Positions 11,082-25,112 of a stretch of DNA of 64,000 bases are shown here, in pieces. Origin of the DNA: Nemertoderma westbladi (Eukaryota; Xenacoelomorpha; Nemertodermatida; Nemertodermatidae); NCBI GenBank assembly GCA_032718475.1, contig JAUCBJ010009129.1, positions 43,836-107,835 on the forward strand, written 5' to 3'. Positions within the stretch are counted from its first letter, which is position 1; each line of letters opens with the position of its first letter. Below the pieces are notes generated by a model that saw only the letters and a list, made by a program, of their open reading frames with translations, searched no databases and was not told the DNA's origin. A program made the position numbers and the translations under genes.

Positions 11082-14000
11082 AGTATGTGTTAACGGATCA
11101 ATATTTATAGTATGTGTTACAGGATCAATTCAATAGTTCTTGTTTGTGTTAACGGATCAATATTTATAGTGTGTGTTAACGGATCAATAGTTATCGTATG
11201 TGTTAACGGATCAATATTTATAGTGTGTGTTACAAGATCAATAGTTATAGTGTGTGTTAACGGATCAATATTTATAGTATGTGTTAACGGATCAATATTT
11301 ATAGTATGTGTTAACGGATCAATATTTATAGTGTGTGTTACAAGATCAATAGTAATAGTGTGTGTTATAAGATCAATATTTATAGTGTGTGTTAACGGAT
11401 CAATATTTATAGAGTGTGTTAACGGATCAATAGTTATAGTGTGTGTTAACGGATCAATATTTATAGTGTGTGTTAACGGATCAATAGTTATAGTATGTGT
11501 TAACGGATCAATATTTATAGTGTGTGTTACAAGATCAATAGTTATAGTGTGTGTTACAAGATCAATATTTATAGTGTGTGTTACAAGATCAATAGTTATA
11601 GTGTGTGTTACAAGATCAATAGTTATAGTATGTGTTAACGGATCAATATTTATAGTATGTGTTAACGGATCAATATTTATAGTATGTGTTAACGGATCAA
11701 TATTTATAGTGTGTGTTACAAGATCAATAGTTATAGTGTGTGTTACAAGATCAATATTTATAGTGTGTGTTAACGGATCAATATTTATAGTGTGTGTTAA
11801 CGGATCAATAGTTATAGTGTGTGTTAACGGATCAATATTTATAGTGTGTGTTAACGGATCAATAGTTATAGTATGCGTTAACGGATCAATATTTATAGTG
11901 TGTGTTACAAGATCAATAGTTATAGTGTGTGTTACAAGATCAATATTTATAGTGTGTGTTACAAGATCAATAGTTATAGTGTGTGTTACAAGATCAATAG
12001 TTATAGTGTGTGTTACAAGATCAATATTTATAGTGTGTGTTAACGGATCAATATTTATAGTGTGTGTTAACGGATCAATAGTTATAGTATGTGTAAACGG
12101 ATCAATATTTATAGTGTGTGTTACAAGATCAATAGTTATAGTATGTGTTAACGGATCAATATTTATAGTGTGTGTTACAAGATCAATAGTTATAGTATGT
12201 GTTAACGGATCAATATTTACAGTATGTGTTAACGGATCAATATTTATAGTATGTGTTAACGGATCAATATTTATAGTGTGTGTTACAAGATCAATATTTA
12301 TAGTGTGTGTTAACGGATCAATATTTATAGTATGTGTTAACGGATCAATATTTATAGTGTGTGTTAACGGATCAATATTTATAGTGTGTGTTAACGGATC
12401 AATATTTATAGTGTGTGTTAACGGATCAATATTTATAGTATGTGTTAACGGATCAATATTTATAGTGTGTGTTAACGGATCAATAGTTATAGTGTGTGTT
12501 AACGGATCAATATTTATAGTGTGTGTTAACGGATCAATATTTATAGTGTGTGTTAACGGATCAATATTTATAGTGTGTGTTAACGGATCAATAGTTATAG
12601 TGTGTGTTACAAGATCAATATTTATAGTGTGTGTTAACGGATCAATATTTATAGTGTGTGTTAACGGATCAATAGTTATAGTGTGTGTTAACGGATCAAT
12701 ATTTATAGTGTGTGTTAACGGATCAATAGTTATAGTGTGTGTTAACGGATCAATATTTATAGTGTGTGTTAACGGATCAATAGTTATAGTGTGTGTTACA
12801 AGATCAATATTTATAGTGTGTGTTAACGGATCAATATTTATAGTGTGTGTTAACGGATCAATATTTATAGTGTGTGTTAACGGATCAATAGTTATAGTGT
12901 GTGTTACAAGATCAATATTTATAGTGTGTGTTAACGGATCAATATTTATAGTGTGTGTTAACGGATCAATATTTATAGTGTGTGTTAACGGATCAATATT
13001 TATAGTGTGTGTTAACGGATCAATAGTTATAGTGTGTGTTAACGGATCAATATTTATAGTGTGTGTTAACGGATCAATAGTTATAGTGTGTGTTACAAGA
13101 TCAATATTTATAGTGTGTGTTAACGGATCAATATTTATAGTGTGTGTTAACGGATCAATATTTATAGTGTGTGTTAACGGATCAATATTTATAGTGTGTG
13201 TTAACGGATCAATAGTTATAGTGTGTGTTAACGGATCAATATTTATAGTGTGTGTTAACGGATCAATATTTATAGTGTGTGTTAACGGATCAATATTTAT
13301 AGTGTGTGTTACAAGATCAATAGTTATAGTGTGTGTTAACGGATCAATATTTATAGTGTGTGTTAACGGATCAATATTTATAGTGTGTGTTAACGGATCA
13401 ATATTTATAGTGTGTGTTAACGGATCAATATTTATAGTGTGTGTTAACGGATCAATATTTATAGTGTGTGTTAACGGATCAATATTTATAGTGTGTGTTA
13501 ACGGATCAATATTTATAGTGTGTGTTAACGGATCAATATTTATAGTGTGTGTTAACGGATCAATATTTATAGTGTGTGTTAACGGATCAATATTTATAGT
13601 GTGTGTTAACGGATCAATATTTATAGTGTGTGTTAACGGATCAATATTTATAGTGTGTGTTACAAGATCAATAGTTATAGTGTGTGTTAACGGATCAATA
13701 TTTATAGTGTGTGTTAACGGATCAATAGTTATAGTGTGTGTTAACGGATCAATATTTATAGTGTGTGTTAACGGATCAATATTTATAGTGTGTGTTAACG
13801 GATCAATATTTATAGTGTGTGTTAACGGATCAATATTTATAGTGTGTGTTAACGGATCAATATTTATAGTGTGTGTTAACGGATCAATATTTATAGTGTG
13901 TGTTACAAGATCAATAGTTATAGTGTGTGTTAACGGATCAATATTTATAGTGTGTGTTAACGGATCAATAGTTATAGTGTGTGTTAACGGATCAATATTT

Positions 14001-15499
14001 ATAGTGTGTGTTAACGGATCAATAGTTATAGTGTGTGTTAACGGATCAATATTTATAGTGTGTGTTAACGGATCAATATTTATAGTGTGTGTTACAAGGA
14101 TCAATAGTTATAGTGTGTGTTAACGGATCAATATTTATAGTGTGTGTTAACGGATCAATATTTATAGTGTGTGTTAACGGATCAATATTTATAGTGTGTG
14201 TTAACGGATCAATATTTATAGTGTGTGTTAACGGATCAATATTTATAGTGTGTGTTAACGGATCAATATTTATAGTGTGTGTTAACGGATCAATATTTAT
14301 AGTGTGTGTTAACGGATCAATATTTATAGTGTGTGTTAACGGATCAATATTTATAGTGTGTGTTAACGGATCAATATTTATAGTGTGTGTTAACGGATCA
14401 ATATTTATAGTGTGTGTTAACGGATCAATATTTATAGTGTGTGTTAACGGATCAATATTTATAGTGTGTGTTACAAGATCAATAGTTATAGTGTGTGTTA
14501 ACGGATCAATAGTTATAGTGTGTGTTAACGGATCAATATTTATAGTGTGTGTTACAAGATCAATAGTTATAGTGTGTGTTAACGGATCAATATTTATAGT
14601 GTGTGTTAACGGATCAATATTTATAGTGTGTGTTAACGGATCAATATTTATAGTGTGTGTTACAAGATCAATAGTTATAGTGTGTGTTAACGGATCAATA
14701 TTTATAGTGTGTGTTAACGGATCAATATTTATAGTGTGTGTTAACGGATCAATATTTATAGTGTGTGTTAACGGATCAATATTTATAGTGTGTGTTAACG
14801 GATCAATATTTATAGTGTGTGTTAACGGATCAATATTTATAGTGTGTGTTACAAGATCAATAGTTATAGTGTGTGTTAACGGATCAATATTTATAGTGTG
14901 TGTTAACGGATCAATATTTATAGTGTGTGTTAACGGATCAATATTTATAGTGTGTGTTAACGGATCAATATTTATAGTGTGTGTTACAAGATCAATAGTT
15001 ATAGTGTGTGTTAACGGATCAATATTTATAGTGTGTGTTAACGGATCAATAGTTATAGTGTGTGTTAACGGATCAATATTTATAGTGTGTGTTAACGGAT
15101 CAATAGTTATAGTGTGTGTTAACGGATCAATATTTATAGTGTGTGTTAACGGATCAATATTTATAGTGTGTGTTAACGGATCAATATTTATAGTGTGTGT
15201 TACAAGATCAATAGTTATAGTGTGTGTTAACGGATCAATATTTATAGTGTGTGTTAACGGATCAATATTTATAGTGTGTGTTAACGGATCAATATTTATA
15301 GTGTGTGTTAACGGATCAATATTTATAGTGTGTGTTAACGGATCAATATTTATAGTGTGTGTTAACGGATCAATATTTATAGTGTGTGTTAACGGATCAA
15401 TATTTATAGTGTGTGTTAACGGATCAATATTTATAGTGTGTGTTAACGGATCAATATTTATAGTGTGTGTTAACGGATCAATATTTATAGTGTGTGTTA
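11082..15499. repeat. 27-bp satellite array, main block (about 163 units)
   Basis: Tandem copies of a 27-bp unit reading GTGTGTTAACGGATCAATA then TTTATAGT. Two positions carry most variation: AACGGA versus ACAAGA, and ATATTT versus ATAGTT, giving four unit types. The left 1.2 kb is more mixed (TATGTG and GTGTG starts, many ACAAGA units), while the right 3 kb is nearly uniform. Because 27 is a multiple of three and the unit has no stop in one frame of each strand, the block stays open for 1003 codons (11112-14123, plus), 475 codons (14089-15516, plus) and 995 codons (14104-11117, minus). A single inserted G near 14098 shifts the phase. The predicted nonapeptide repeats are a by-product, not evidence of a gene. 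Confidence 0.97.
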
Positions 15500-15574
15500 T
15501 AGAAAATGTCCAGTAATCTAAGAAGGATGTGGAAAAAACGAAAGGTTCCCAAGAAAAGCGCCTAAACGCGACCC

Positions 15575-15674
15575 NNNNNNNNNNNNNNNNNNNNNNNNNN
15601 NNNNNNNNNNNNNNNNNNNNNNNNNNNNNNNNNNNNNNNNNNNNNNNNNNNNNNNNNNNNNNNNNNNNNNNNNN
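15575..15674. other. Assembly gap (100 N)
   Basis: Exactly 100 N, the usual placeholder for a gap of unknown length. The sequence before it (AAACGCGACCC at 15564-15574) and after it (CCCACTATTAGTACC) both belong to the 29-bp satellite, so the gap lies inside that array and the true array length is unknown. Confidence 0.98.
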
Positions 15675-18600
15675 CCCACTATTAGTACCTGTACTAAACG
15701 CGACCCACTATTAGTACCTGTACTAAACGCGACCCACTATTAGTACCTGTACTAAACGCGACCCACTATTAGTACCTGTACTAAACGCGACCCACTATTA
15801 GTACCTGTACTAAACGCGACCCACTATTAGTACCTGTACTAAACGCGACCCACTATTAGTACCTGTACTAAACGCGACCCACTATTAGTACCTGTACTAA
15901 ACGCGACCCACTATTAGTACCTGTACTAAACGCGACCCACTATTAGTACCTGTACTAAACGCGACCCACTATTAGTACCTGTACTAAACGCGACCCACTA
16001 TTAGTACCTGTACTAAACGCGACCCACTATTAGTACCTGTACTAAACGCGACCCACTATTAGTACCTGTACTAAACGCGACCCACTATTAGTACCTGTAC
16101 TAAACGCGACCCACTATTAGTACCTGTACTAAACGCGACCCACTATTAGTACCTGTACTAAACGCGACCCACTATTAGTACCTGTACTAAACGCGACCCA
16201 CTATTAGTACCTGTACTAAACGCGACCCACTATTAGTACCTGTACTAAACGCGACCCACTATTAGTACCTGTACTAAACGCGACCCACTATTAGTACCTG
16301 TACTAAACGCGACCCACTATTAGTACCTGTACTAAACGCGACCCACTATTAGTACCTGTACTAAACGCGACCCACTATTAGTACCTGTACTAAACGCGAC
16401 CCACTATTAGTACCTGTACTAAACGCGACCCACTATTAGTACCTGTACTAAACGCGACCCACTATTAGTACCTGTACTAAACGCGACCCACTATTAGTAC
16501 CTGTACTAAACGCGACCCACTATTAGTACCTGTACTAAACGCGACCCACTATTAGTACCTGTACTAAACGCGACCCACTATTAGTACCTGTACTAAACGC
16601 GACCCACTATTAGTACCTGTACTAAACGCGACCCACTATTAGTACCTGTACTAAACGCGACCCACTATTAGTACCTGTACTAAACGCGACCCACTATTAG
16701 TACCTGTACTAAACGCGACCCACTATTAGTACCTGTACTAAACGCGACCCACTATTAGTACCTGTACTAAACGCGACCCACTATTAGTACCTGTACTAAA
16801 CGCGACCCACTATTAGTACCTGTACTAAACGCGACCCACTATTAGTACCTGTACTAAACGCGACCCACTATTAGTACCTGTACTAAACGCGACCCACTAT
16901 TAGTACCTGTACTAAACGCGACCCACTATTAGTACCTGTACTAAACGCGACCCACTATTAGTACCTGTACTAAACGCGACCCACTATTAGTACCTGTACT
17001 AAACGCGACCCACTATTAGTACCTGTACTAAACGCGACCCACTATTAGTACCTGTACTAAACGCGACCCACTATTAGTACCTGTACTAAACGCGACCCAC
17101 TATTAGTACCTGTACTAAACGCGACCCACTATTAGTACCTGTACTAAACGCGACCCACTATTAGTACCTGTACTAAACGCGACCCACTATTAGTACCTGT
17201 ACTAAACGCGACCCACTATTAGTACCTGTACTAAACGCGACCCACTATTAGTACCTGTACTAAACGCGACCCACTATTAGTACCTGTACTAAACGCGACC
17301 CACTATTAGTACCTGTACTAAACGCGACCCACTATTAGTACCTGTACTAAACGCGACCCACTATTAGTACCTGTACTAAACGCGACCCACTATTAGTACC
17401 TGTACTAAACGCGACCCACTATTAGTACCTGTACTAAACGCGACCCACTATTAGTACCTGTACTAAACGCGACCCACTATTAGTACCTGTACTAAACGCG
17501 ACCCACTATTAGTACCTGTACTAAACGCGACCCACTATTAGTACCTGTACTAAACGCGACCCACTATTAGTACCTGTACTAAACGCGACCCACTATTAGT
17601 ACCTGTACTAAACGCGACCCACTATTAGTACCTGTACTAAACGCGACCCACTATTAGTACCTGTACTAAACGCGACCCACTATTAGTACCTGTACTAAAC
17701 GCGACCCACTATTAGTACCTGTACTAAACGCGACCCACTATTAGTACCTGTACTAAACGCGACCCACTATTAGTACCTGTACTAAACGCGACCCACTATT
17801 AGTACCTGTACTAAACGCGACCCACTATTAGTACCTGTACTAAACGCGACCCACTATTAGTACCTGTACTAAACGCGACCCACTATTAGTACCTGTACTA
17901 AACGCGACCCACTATTAGTACCTGTACTAAACGCGACCCACTATTAGTACCTGTACTAAACGCGACCCACTATTAGTACCTGTACTAAACGCGACCCACT
18001 ATTAGTACCTGTACTAAACGCGACCCACTATTAGTACCTGTACTAAACGCGACCCACTATTAGTACCTGTACTAAACGCGACCCACTATTAGTACCTGTA
18101 CTAAACGCGACCCACTATTAGTACCTGTACTAAACGCGACCCACTATTAGTACCTGTACTAAACGCGACCCACTATTAGTACCTGTACTAAACGCGACCC
18201 ACTATTAGTACCTGTACTAAACGCGACCCACTATTAGTACCTGTACTAAACGCGACCCACTATTAGTACCTGTACTAAACGCGACCCACTATTAGTACCT
18301 GTACTAAACGCGACCCACTATTAGTACCTGTACTAAACGCGACCCACTATTAGTACCTGTACTAAACGCGACCCACTATTAGTACCTGTACTAAACGCGA
18401 CCCACTATTAGTACCTGTACTAAACGCGACCCACTATTAGTACCTGTACTAAACGCGACCCACTATTAGTACCTGTACTAAACGCGACCCACTATTAGTA
18501 CCTGTACTAAACGCGACCCACTATTAGTACCTGTACTAAACGCGACCCACTATTAGTACCTGTACTAAACGCGACCCACTATTAGTACCTGTACTAAACG

Positions 18601-20620
18601 CGACCCACTATTAGTACCTGTACTAAACGCGACCCACTATTAGTACCTGTACTAAACGCGACCCACTATTAGTACCTGTACTAAACGCGACCCACTATTA
18701 GTACCTGTACTAAACGCGACCCACTATTAGTACCTGTACTAAACGCGACCCACTATTAGTACCTGTACTAAACGCGACCCACTATTAGTACCTGTACTAA
18801 ACGCGACCCACTATTAGTACCTGTACTAAACGCGACCCACTATTAGTACCTGTACTAAACGCGACCCACTATTAGTACCTGTACTAAACGCGACCCACTA
18901 TTAGTACCTGTACTAAACGCGACCCACTATTAGTACCTGTACTAAACGCGACCCACTATTAGTACCTGTACTAAACGCGACCCACTATTAGTACCTGTAC
19001 TAAACGCGACCCACTATTAGTACCTGTACTAAACGCGACCCACTATTAGTACCTGTACTAAACGCGACCCACTATTAGTACCTGTACTAAACGCGACCCA
19101 CTATTAGTACCTGTACTAAACGCGACCCACTATTAGTACCTGTACTAAACGCGACCCACTATTAGTACCTGTACTAAACGCGACCCACTATTAGTACCTG
19201 TACTAAACGCGACCCACTATTAGTACCTGTACTAAACGCGACCCACTATTAGTACCTGTACTAAACGCGACCCACTATTAGTACCTGTACTAAACGCGAC
19301 CCACTATTAGTACCTGTACTAAACGCGACCCACTATTAGTACCTGTACTAAACGCGACCCACTATTAGTACCTGTACTAAACGCGACCCACTATTAGTAC
19401 CTGTACTAAACGCGACCCACTATTAGTACCTGTACTAAACGCGACCCACTATTAGTACCTGTACTAAACGCGACCCACTATTAGTACCTGTACTAAACGC
19501 GACCCACTATTAGTACCTGTACTAAACGCGACCCACTATTAGTACCTGTACTAAACGCGACCCACTATTAGTACCTGTACTAAACGCGACCCACTATTAG
19601 TACCTGTACTAAACGCGACCCACTATTAGTACCTGTACTAAACGCGACCCACTATTAGTACCTGTACTAAACGCGACCCACTATTAGTACCTGTACTAAA
19701 CGCGACCCACTATTAGTACCTGTACTAAACGCGACCCACTATTAGTACCTGTACTAAACGCGACCCACTATTAGTACCTGTACTAAACGCGACCCACTAT
19801 TAGTACCTGTACTAAACGCGACCCACTATTAGTACCTGTACTAAACGCGACCCACTATTAGTACCTGTACTAAACGCGACCCACTATTAGTACCTGTACT
19901 AAACGCGACCCACTATTAGTACCTGTACTAAACGCGACCCACTATTAGTACCTGTACTAAACGCGACCCACTATTAGTACCTGTACTAAACGCGACCCAC
20001 TATTAGTACCTGTACTAAACGCGACCCACTATTAGTACCTGTACTAAACGCGACCCACTATTAGTACCTGTACTAAACGCGACCCACTATTAGTACCTGT
20101 ACTAAACGCGACCCACTATTAGTACCTGTACTAAACGCGACCCACTATTAGTACCTGTACTAAACGCGACCCACTATTAGTAGCTGTACTAAACGCGACC
20201 CACTATTAGTACCTGTACTAAACGCGACCCACTATTAGTAGCTGTACTAAACGCGACCCACTATTAGTACCTGTACTAAACGCGACCCACTATTAGTAGC
20301 TGTACTAAACGCGACCCACTATTAGTAGCTGTACTAAACGCGACCCACTATTAGTACCTGTACTAAACGCGACCCACTATTAGTAGCTGTACTAAACGCG
20401 ACCCACTATTAGTAGCTGTACTAAACGCGACCCACTATTAGTACCTGTACTAAACGCGACCCACTATTAGTAGCTGTACTAAACGCGACCCACTATTAGT
20501 ACCTGTACTAAACGCGACCCACTATTAGTAGCTGTACTAAACGCGACCCACTATTAGTAGCTGTACTAAACGCGACCCACTATTAGTACCTGTACTAAAC
20601 GCGACCCACTATTAGTAGCT
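15675..20620. repeat. 29-bp satellite array, left block (about 170 units)
   Basis: Tandem 29-bp units made of CCCACTATTAGTACCTG followed by TACTAAACGCGA. From 15675 to about 20180 the units look identical by eye. From 20181 a variant with TAGCTG instead of TACCTG appears and mixes with the standard unit up to the transposon at 20621. Frames on both strands meet stops, so no long ORF arises here. The array starts before the gap at about 15562, after a roughly 60-bp junction with the 27-bp array that shows no feature. Confidence 0.97.
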
Positions 20621-22347
20621 GGGTCATTCTCAACAAAAGTGGCCAAAACCGACTTAGAAATTGTCCGGAACGTAATTTCTGTTTAGATTGATGAATTTTT
20701 AAACGGTAAAATGTTTTATATATGAAACTTGGCCTGAAAATTCTGCTCATCATGTTTTCAGGGTTGAAAAATCCCTGCATATTACCATATTTCTCTGTCA
20801 AACGCTAAAAAATAGCATTTTTAACACTTGTTTAAAGAATTTGCATAACATTTAGAGAGCAGTAGAATGACCCCATTATGGTCCTTGGTGTACAAACTAT
20901 ATATCATTCGGAAGCTTGAAAAATTTCCTACATTCTCAGATCAGTTTTTGGAGGATACAAATACTTCCGTTCCAGTAACAGCATAAAATATTATTAAATT
21001 TCAATATGACCCCTGTAATGTCCCAAATGTTCAATAGAGGTTCGAAAGAAGCTATAAGAAGTTATCAGTCGGTATGATGATGCGCAAATCCAGCCTCAAT
21101 TATTACAGAACACAATAAAAAAAACCTTATTGAAAACGATCCAGTAGTTGCCGAGATTTTAACATCTATATGTGACAAACCCGGTATGTTCAAGATGTTT
21201 TGTCCCATGTTTTCCATTACTAATTCTGCATATAAATTTGCATGTAACATTTTGAATTAACAAAATAAAGTTATTATAGCAGATTAAAACATGGGCAATA
21301 CAGCCATTGTTACTTCCAACTTCAATATTAAAGTGTGCTCCCTACACATTCAATATCAAGATCAATTTGTCCCTCCATGTAATGGCCCTGTAATTGTCCC
21401 ACAAATTACGTGTGCGAGATGCCATTACAGTGAGGGACTGTCCCTTCTCTGTAATGGCAAATTTAGTATTGATTCTATGGCACACTAATTGGTGGGAAAT
21501 TTGAAAAGCATCTGTATTTGGTCATTTAATTTCAGGACTTAACTTTTCTGTTTTAATTAACTTACACCGTACCATTCTACTAACATAGACTAATTTTGGT
21601 CCGTTAAATTTACAAAATGGAAACACGAAACCATGCCTTCCACCATGCGAACTATTATGTACGAAGCATTCAAGTGCAGTGAAAGACTTCGCGATTTTAG
21701 ATTTTACAGGGTTTGATATGTCGGATGCTGAACTTTACCCCTCAATTGATTCTCTCCAATTTTTGTCTGAATGAAAACTTTATATAATTTCGAAGTTTAT
21801 TGAATTTCGAATTCACTCTGTCCGAACTAATTTTGTTTCTAGGCTATTGTAGCAACTTACGAATAGTTTGGAATTGTCTGATTTTGGTTTCTTTTCTGTG
21901 GTCGATTATATTAATTTTTAAAAATAATACACAATTTTGACAAAACTTATCTTTCTCGGAAAACTTACTAAAAAGTTATGTATGGAAAATTAACTAAATA
22001 CATACGTACATGACTATTATATTGTTACAATGTGGGGACATCGCATTACACGGTAGGCCTACCAATAGAATATATGAATATATTGTTACAGGGCTGGGAC
22101 ATCGCATTACAGGGGCAATTTACAGCCTAAAAATTCGTATTACATGGAGGGACAAACCATTACAGGCGGGACACATACTTTACCTTGATTATTTCTTTAA
22201 GATTTTATCTAACATCTCGGAGATTGTCACCATTGAATTCTCCTTAAAAAATGCTTTCAGAATATATATAGTTTTGTATGGTTTCAATGGAGTTGAAATT
22301 TCAGGAATATTTCAGTTCTATTTGGCCACTTTCGGTGAGAATCACCC
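20621..22347. mobile_element. Non-autonomous TIR DNA transposon inserted in the 29-bp satellite (1727 bp)
   Basis: The insert interrupts one satellite unit. It is flanked on both sides by AGCT (20617-20620 and 22348-22351), a 4-bp target duplication taken from the TAGCTG unit variant. Its ends are inverted repeats of 27 bp that match at 24 positions, beginning GGGTCATTCTCA on the left and GGGTGATTCTCA on the right strand. No transposase is visible: the longest open stretches are 65-121 codons without known motifs. Internal clusters of TGTAAT and GGGAC words at 21009-21460 and 22029-22170, in opposite orientation in the two halves, resemble subterminal transposase-binding repeats. I do not assign a superfamily. 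Confidence 0.85.
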
Positions 22348-25112
22348 AGCTGTACTAAACGCGACCCACTATTAGTACATGTACTAAACGCGACCCACTA
22401 TTAGTACCTGTACTAAACGCGACCCACTATTAGTACCTGTACTAAACGCGACCCACTATTAGTAGCTGTACTAAACGCGACCCACTATTAGTACATGTAC
22501 TAAACGCGACCCACTATTAGTACCTGTACTAAACGCGACCCACTATTAGTAGCTGTACTAAACGCGACCCACTATTAGTACCTGTACTAAACGCGACCCA
22601 CTATTAGTACATGTACTAAACGCGACCCACTATTAGTACCTGTACTAAACGCGACCCACTATTAGTAGCTGTACTAAACGCGACCCACTATTAGTACCTG
22701 TACTAAACGCGACCCACTATTAGTACCTGTACTAAACGCGACCCACTATTAGTACCTGTACTAAACGCGACCCACTATTAGTACCTGTACTAAACGCGAC
22801 CCACTATTAGTAGCTGTACTAAACGCGACCCACTATTAGTACCTGTACTAAACGCGACCCACTATTAGTACCTGTACTAAACGCGACCCACTATTAGTAG
22901 CTGTACTAAACGCGACCCACTATTAGTACCTGTACTAAACGCGACCCACTATTAGTACCTGTACTAAACGCGACCCACTATTAGTAGCTGTACTAAACGC
23001 GACCCACTATTAGTACCTGTACTAAACGCGACCCACTATTAGTACCTGTACTAAACGCGACCCACTATTAGTACCTGTACTAAACGCGACCCACTATTAG
23101 TACCTGTACTAAACGCGACCCACTATTAGTAGCTGTACTAAACGCGACCCACTATTAGTACCTGTACTAAACGCGACCCACTATTAGTACCTGTACTAAA
23201 CGCGACCCACTATTAGTAGCTGTACTAAACGCGACCCACTATTAGTACCTGTACTAAACGCGACCCACTATTAGTACCTGTACTAAACGCGACCCACTAT
23301 TAGTACCTGTACTAAACGCGACCCACTATTAGTAGCTGTACTAAACGCGACCCACTATTAGTACCTGTACTAAACGCGACCCACTATTAGTAGCTGTACT
23401 AAACGCGACCCACTATTAGTACCTGTACTAAACGCGACCCACTATTAGTACCTGTACTAAACGCGACCCACTATTAGTACCTGTACTAAACGCGACCCAC
23501 TATTAGTACCTGTACTAAACGCGACCCACTATTAGTAGCTGTACTAAACGCGACCCACTATTAGTACCTGTACTAAACGCGACCCACTATTAGTACCTGT
23601 ACTAAACGCGACCCACTATTAGTACCTGTACTAAACGCGACCCACTATTAGTACCTGTACTAAACGCGACCCACTATTAGTAGCTGTACTAAACGCGACC
23701 CACTATTAGTACCTGTACTAAACGCGACCCACTATTAGTACCTGTACTAAACGCGACCCACTATTAGTACCTGTACTAAACGCGACCCACTATTAGTAGC
23801 TGTACTAAACGCGACCCACTATTAGTAGCCTGTACTAAACGCGACCCACTATTAGTACCTGTACTAAACGCGACCCACTATTAGTAGCTGTACTAAACGC
23901 GACCCACTATTAGTACCTGTACTAAACGCGACCCACTATTAGTAGCTGTACTAAACGCGACCCACTATTAGTACCTGTACTAAACGCGACCCACTATTAG
24001 TACCTGTACTAAACGCGACCCACTATTAGTACCTGTACTAAACGCGACCCACTATTAGTACCTGTACTAAACGCGACCCACTATTAGTACCTGTACTAAA
24101 CGCGACCCACTATTAGTACCTGTACTAAACGCGACCCACTATTAGTACCTGTACTAAACGCGACCCACTATTAGTACCTGTACTAAACGCGACCCACTAT
24201 TAGTACCTGTACTAAACGCGACCCACTATTAGTACCTGTACTAAACGCGACCCACTATTAGTACCTGTACTAAACGCGACCCACTATTAGTACCTGTACT
24301 AAACGCGACCCACTATTAGTACCTGTACTAAACGCGACCCACTATTAGTACCTGTACTAAACGCGACCCACTATTAGTACCTGTACTAAACGCGACCCAC
24401 TATTAGTACCTGTACTAAACGCGACCCACTATTAGTACCTGTACTAAACGCGACCCACTATTAGTACCTGTACTAAACGCGACCCACTATTAGTACCTGT
24501 ACTAAACGCGACCCACTATTAGTACCTGTACTAAACGCGACCCACTATTAGTACCTGTACTAAACGCGACCCACTATTAGTACCTGTACTAAACGCGACC
24601 CACTATTAGTACCTGTACTAAACGCGACCCACTATTAGTACCTGTACTAAACGCGACCCACTATTAGTACCTGTACTAAACGCGACCCACTATTAGTACC
24701 TGTACTAAACGCGACCCACTATTAGTACCTGTACTAAACGCGACCCACTATTAGTACCTGTACTAAACGCGACCCACTATTAGTACCTGTACTAAACGCG
24801 ACCCACTATTAGTACCTGTACTAAACGCGACCCACTATTAGTACCTGTACTAAACGCGACCCACTATTAGTACCTGTACTAAACGCGACCCACTATTAGT
24901 ACCTGTACTAAACGCGACCCACTATTAGTACCTGTACTAAACGCGACCCACTATTAGTACCTGTACTAAACGCGACCCACTATTAGTACCTGTACTAAAC
25001 GCGACCCACTATTAGTACCTGTACTAAACGCGACCCACTATTAGTACCTGTACTAAACGCGACCCACTATTAGTACCTGTACTAAACGCGACCCACTATT
25101 AGTACCTGTACT
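22348..25112. repeat. 29-bp satellite array, right block (about 95 units)
   Basis: The same 29-bp unit resumes in register after the transposon. Units with TAGCTG and TACATG centres are interspersed up to about 23946, after which all units have TACCTG. One unit near 23826 is 30 bp long with TAGCCTG, looking like a hybrid of the two centre variants. The array ends at about 25112 with CTGTACTATACCC. Confidence 0.97.

Noticed and set aside
11112-15516. Open frames of 1003, 995 and 475 codons encoding VCVNGSIFI or THTINIDPL repeats
   Set aside because: They follow automatically from a 27-bp satellite unit without stops; both strands are open at once and there is no domain, start context or non-repeat extension.
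15675-25112. A CRISPR-like array, because of regular 29-bp repeats
   Set aside because: There are no unique spacers; units are head-to-tail, and the surrounding genome is clearly eukaryotic.
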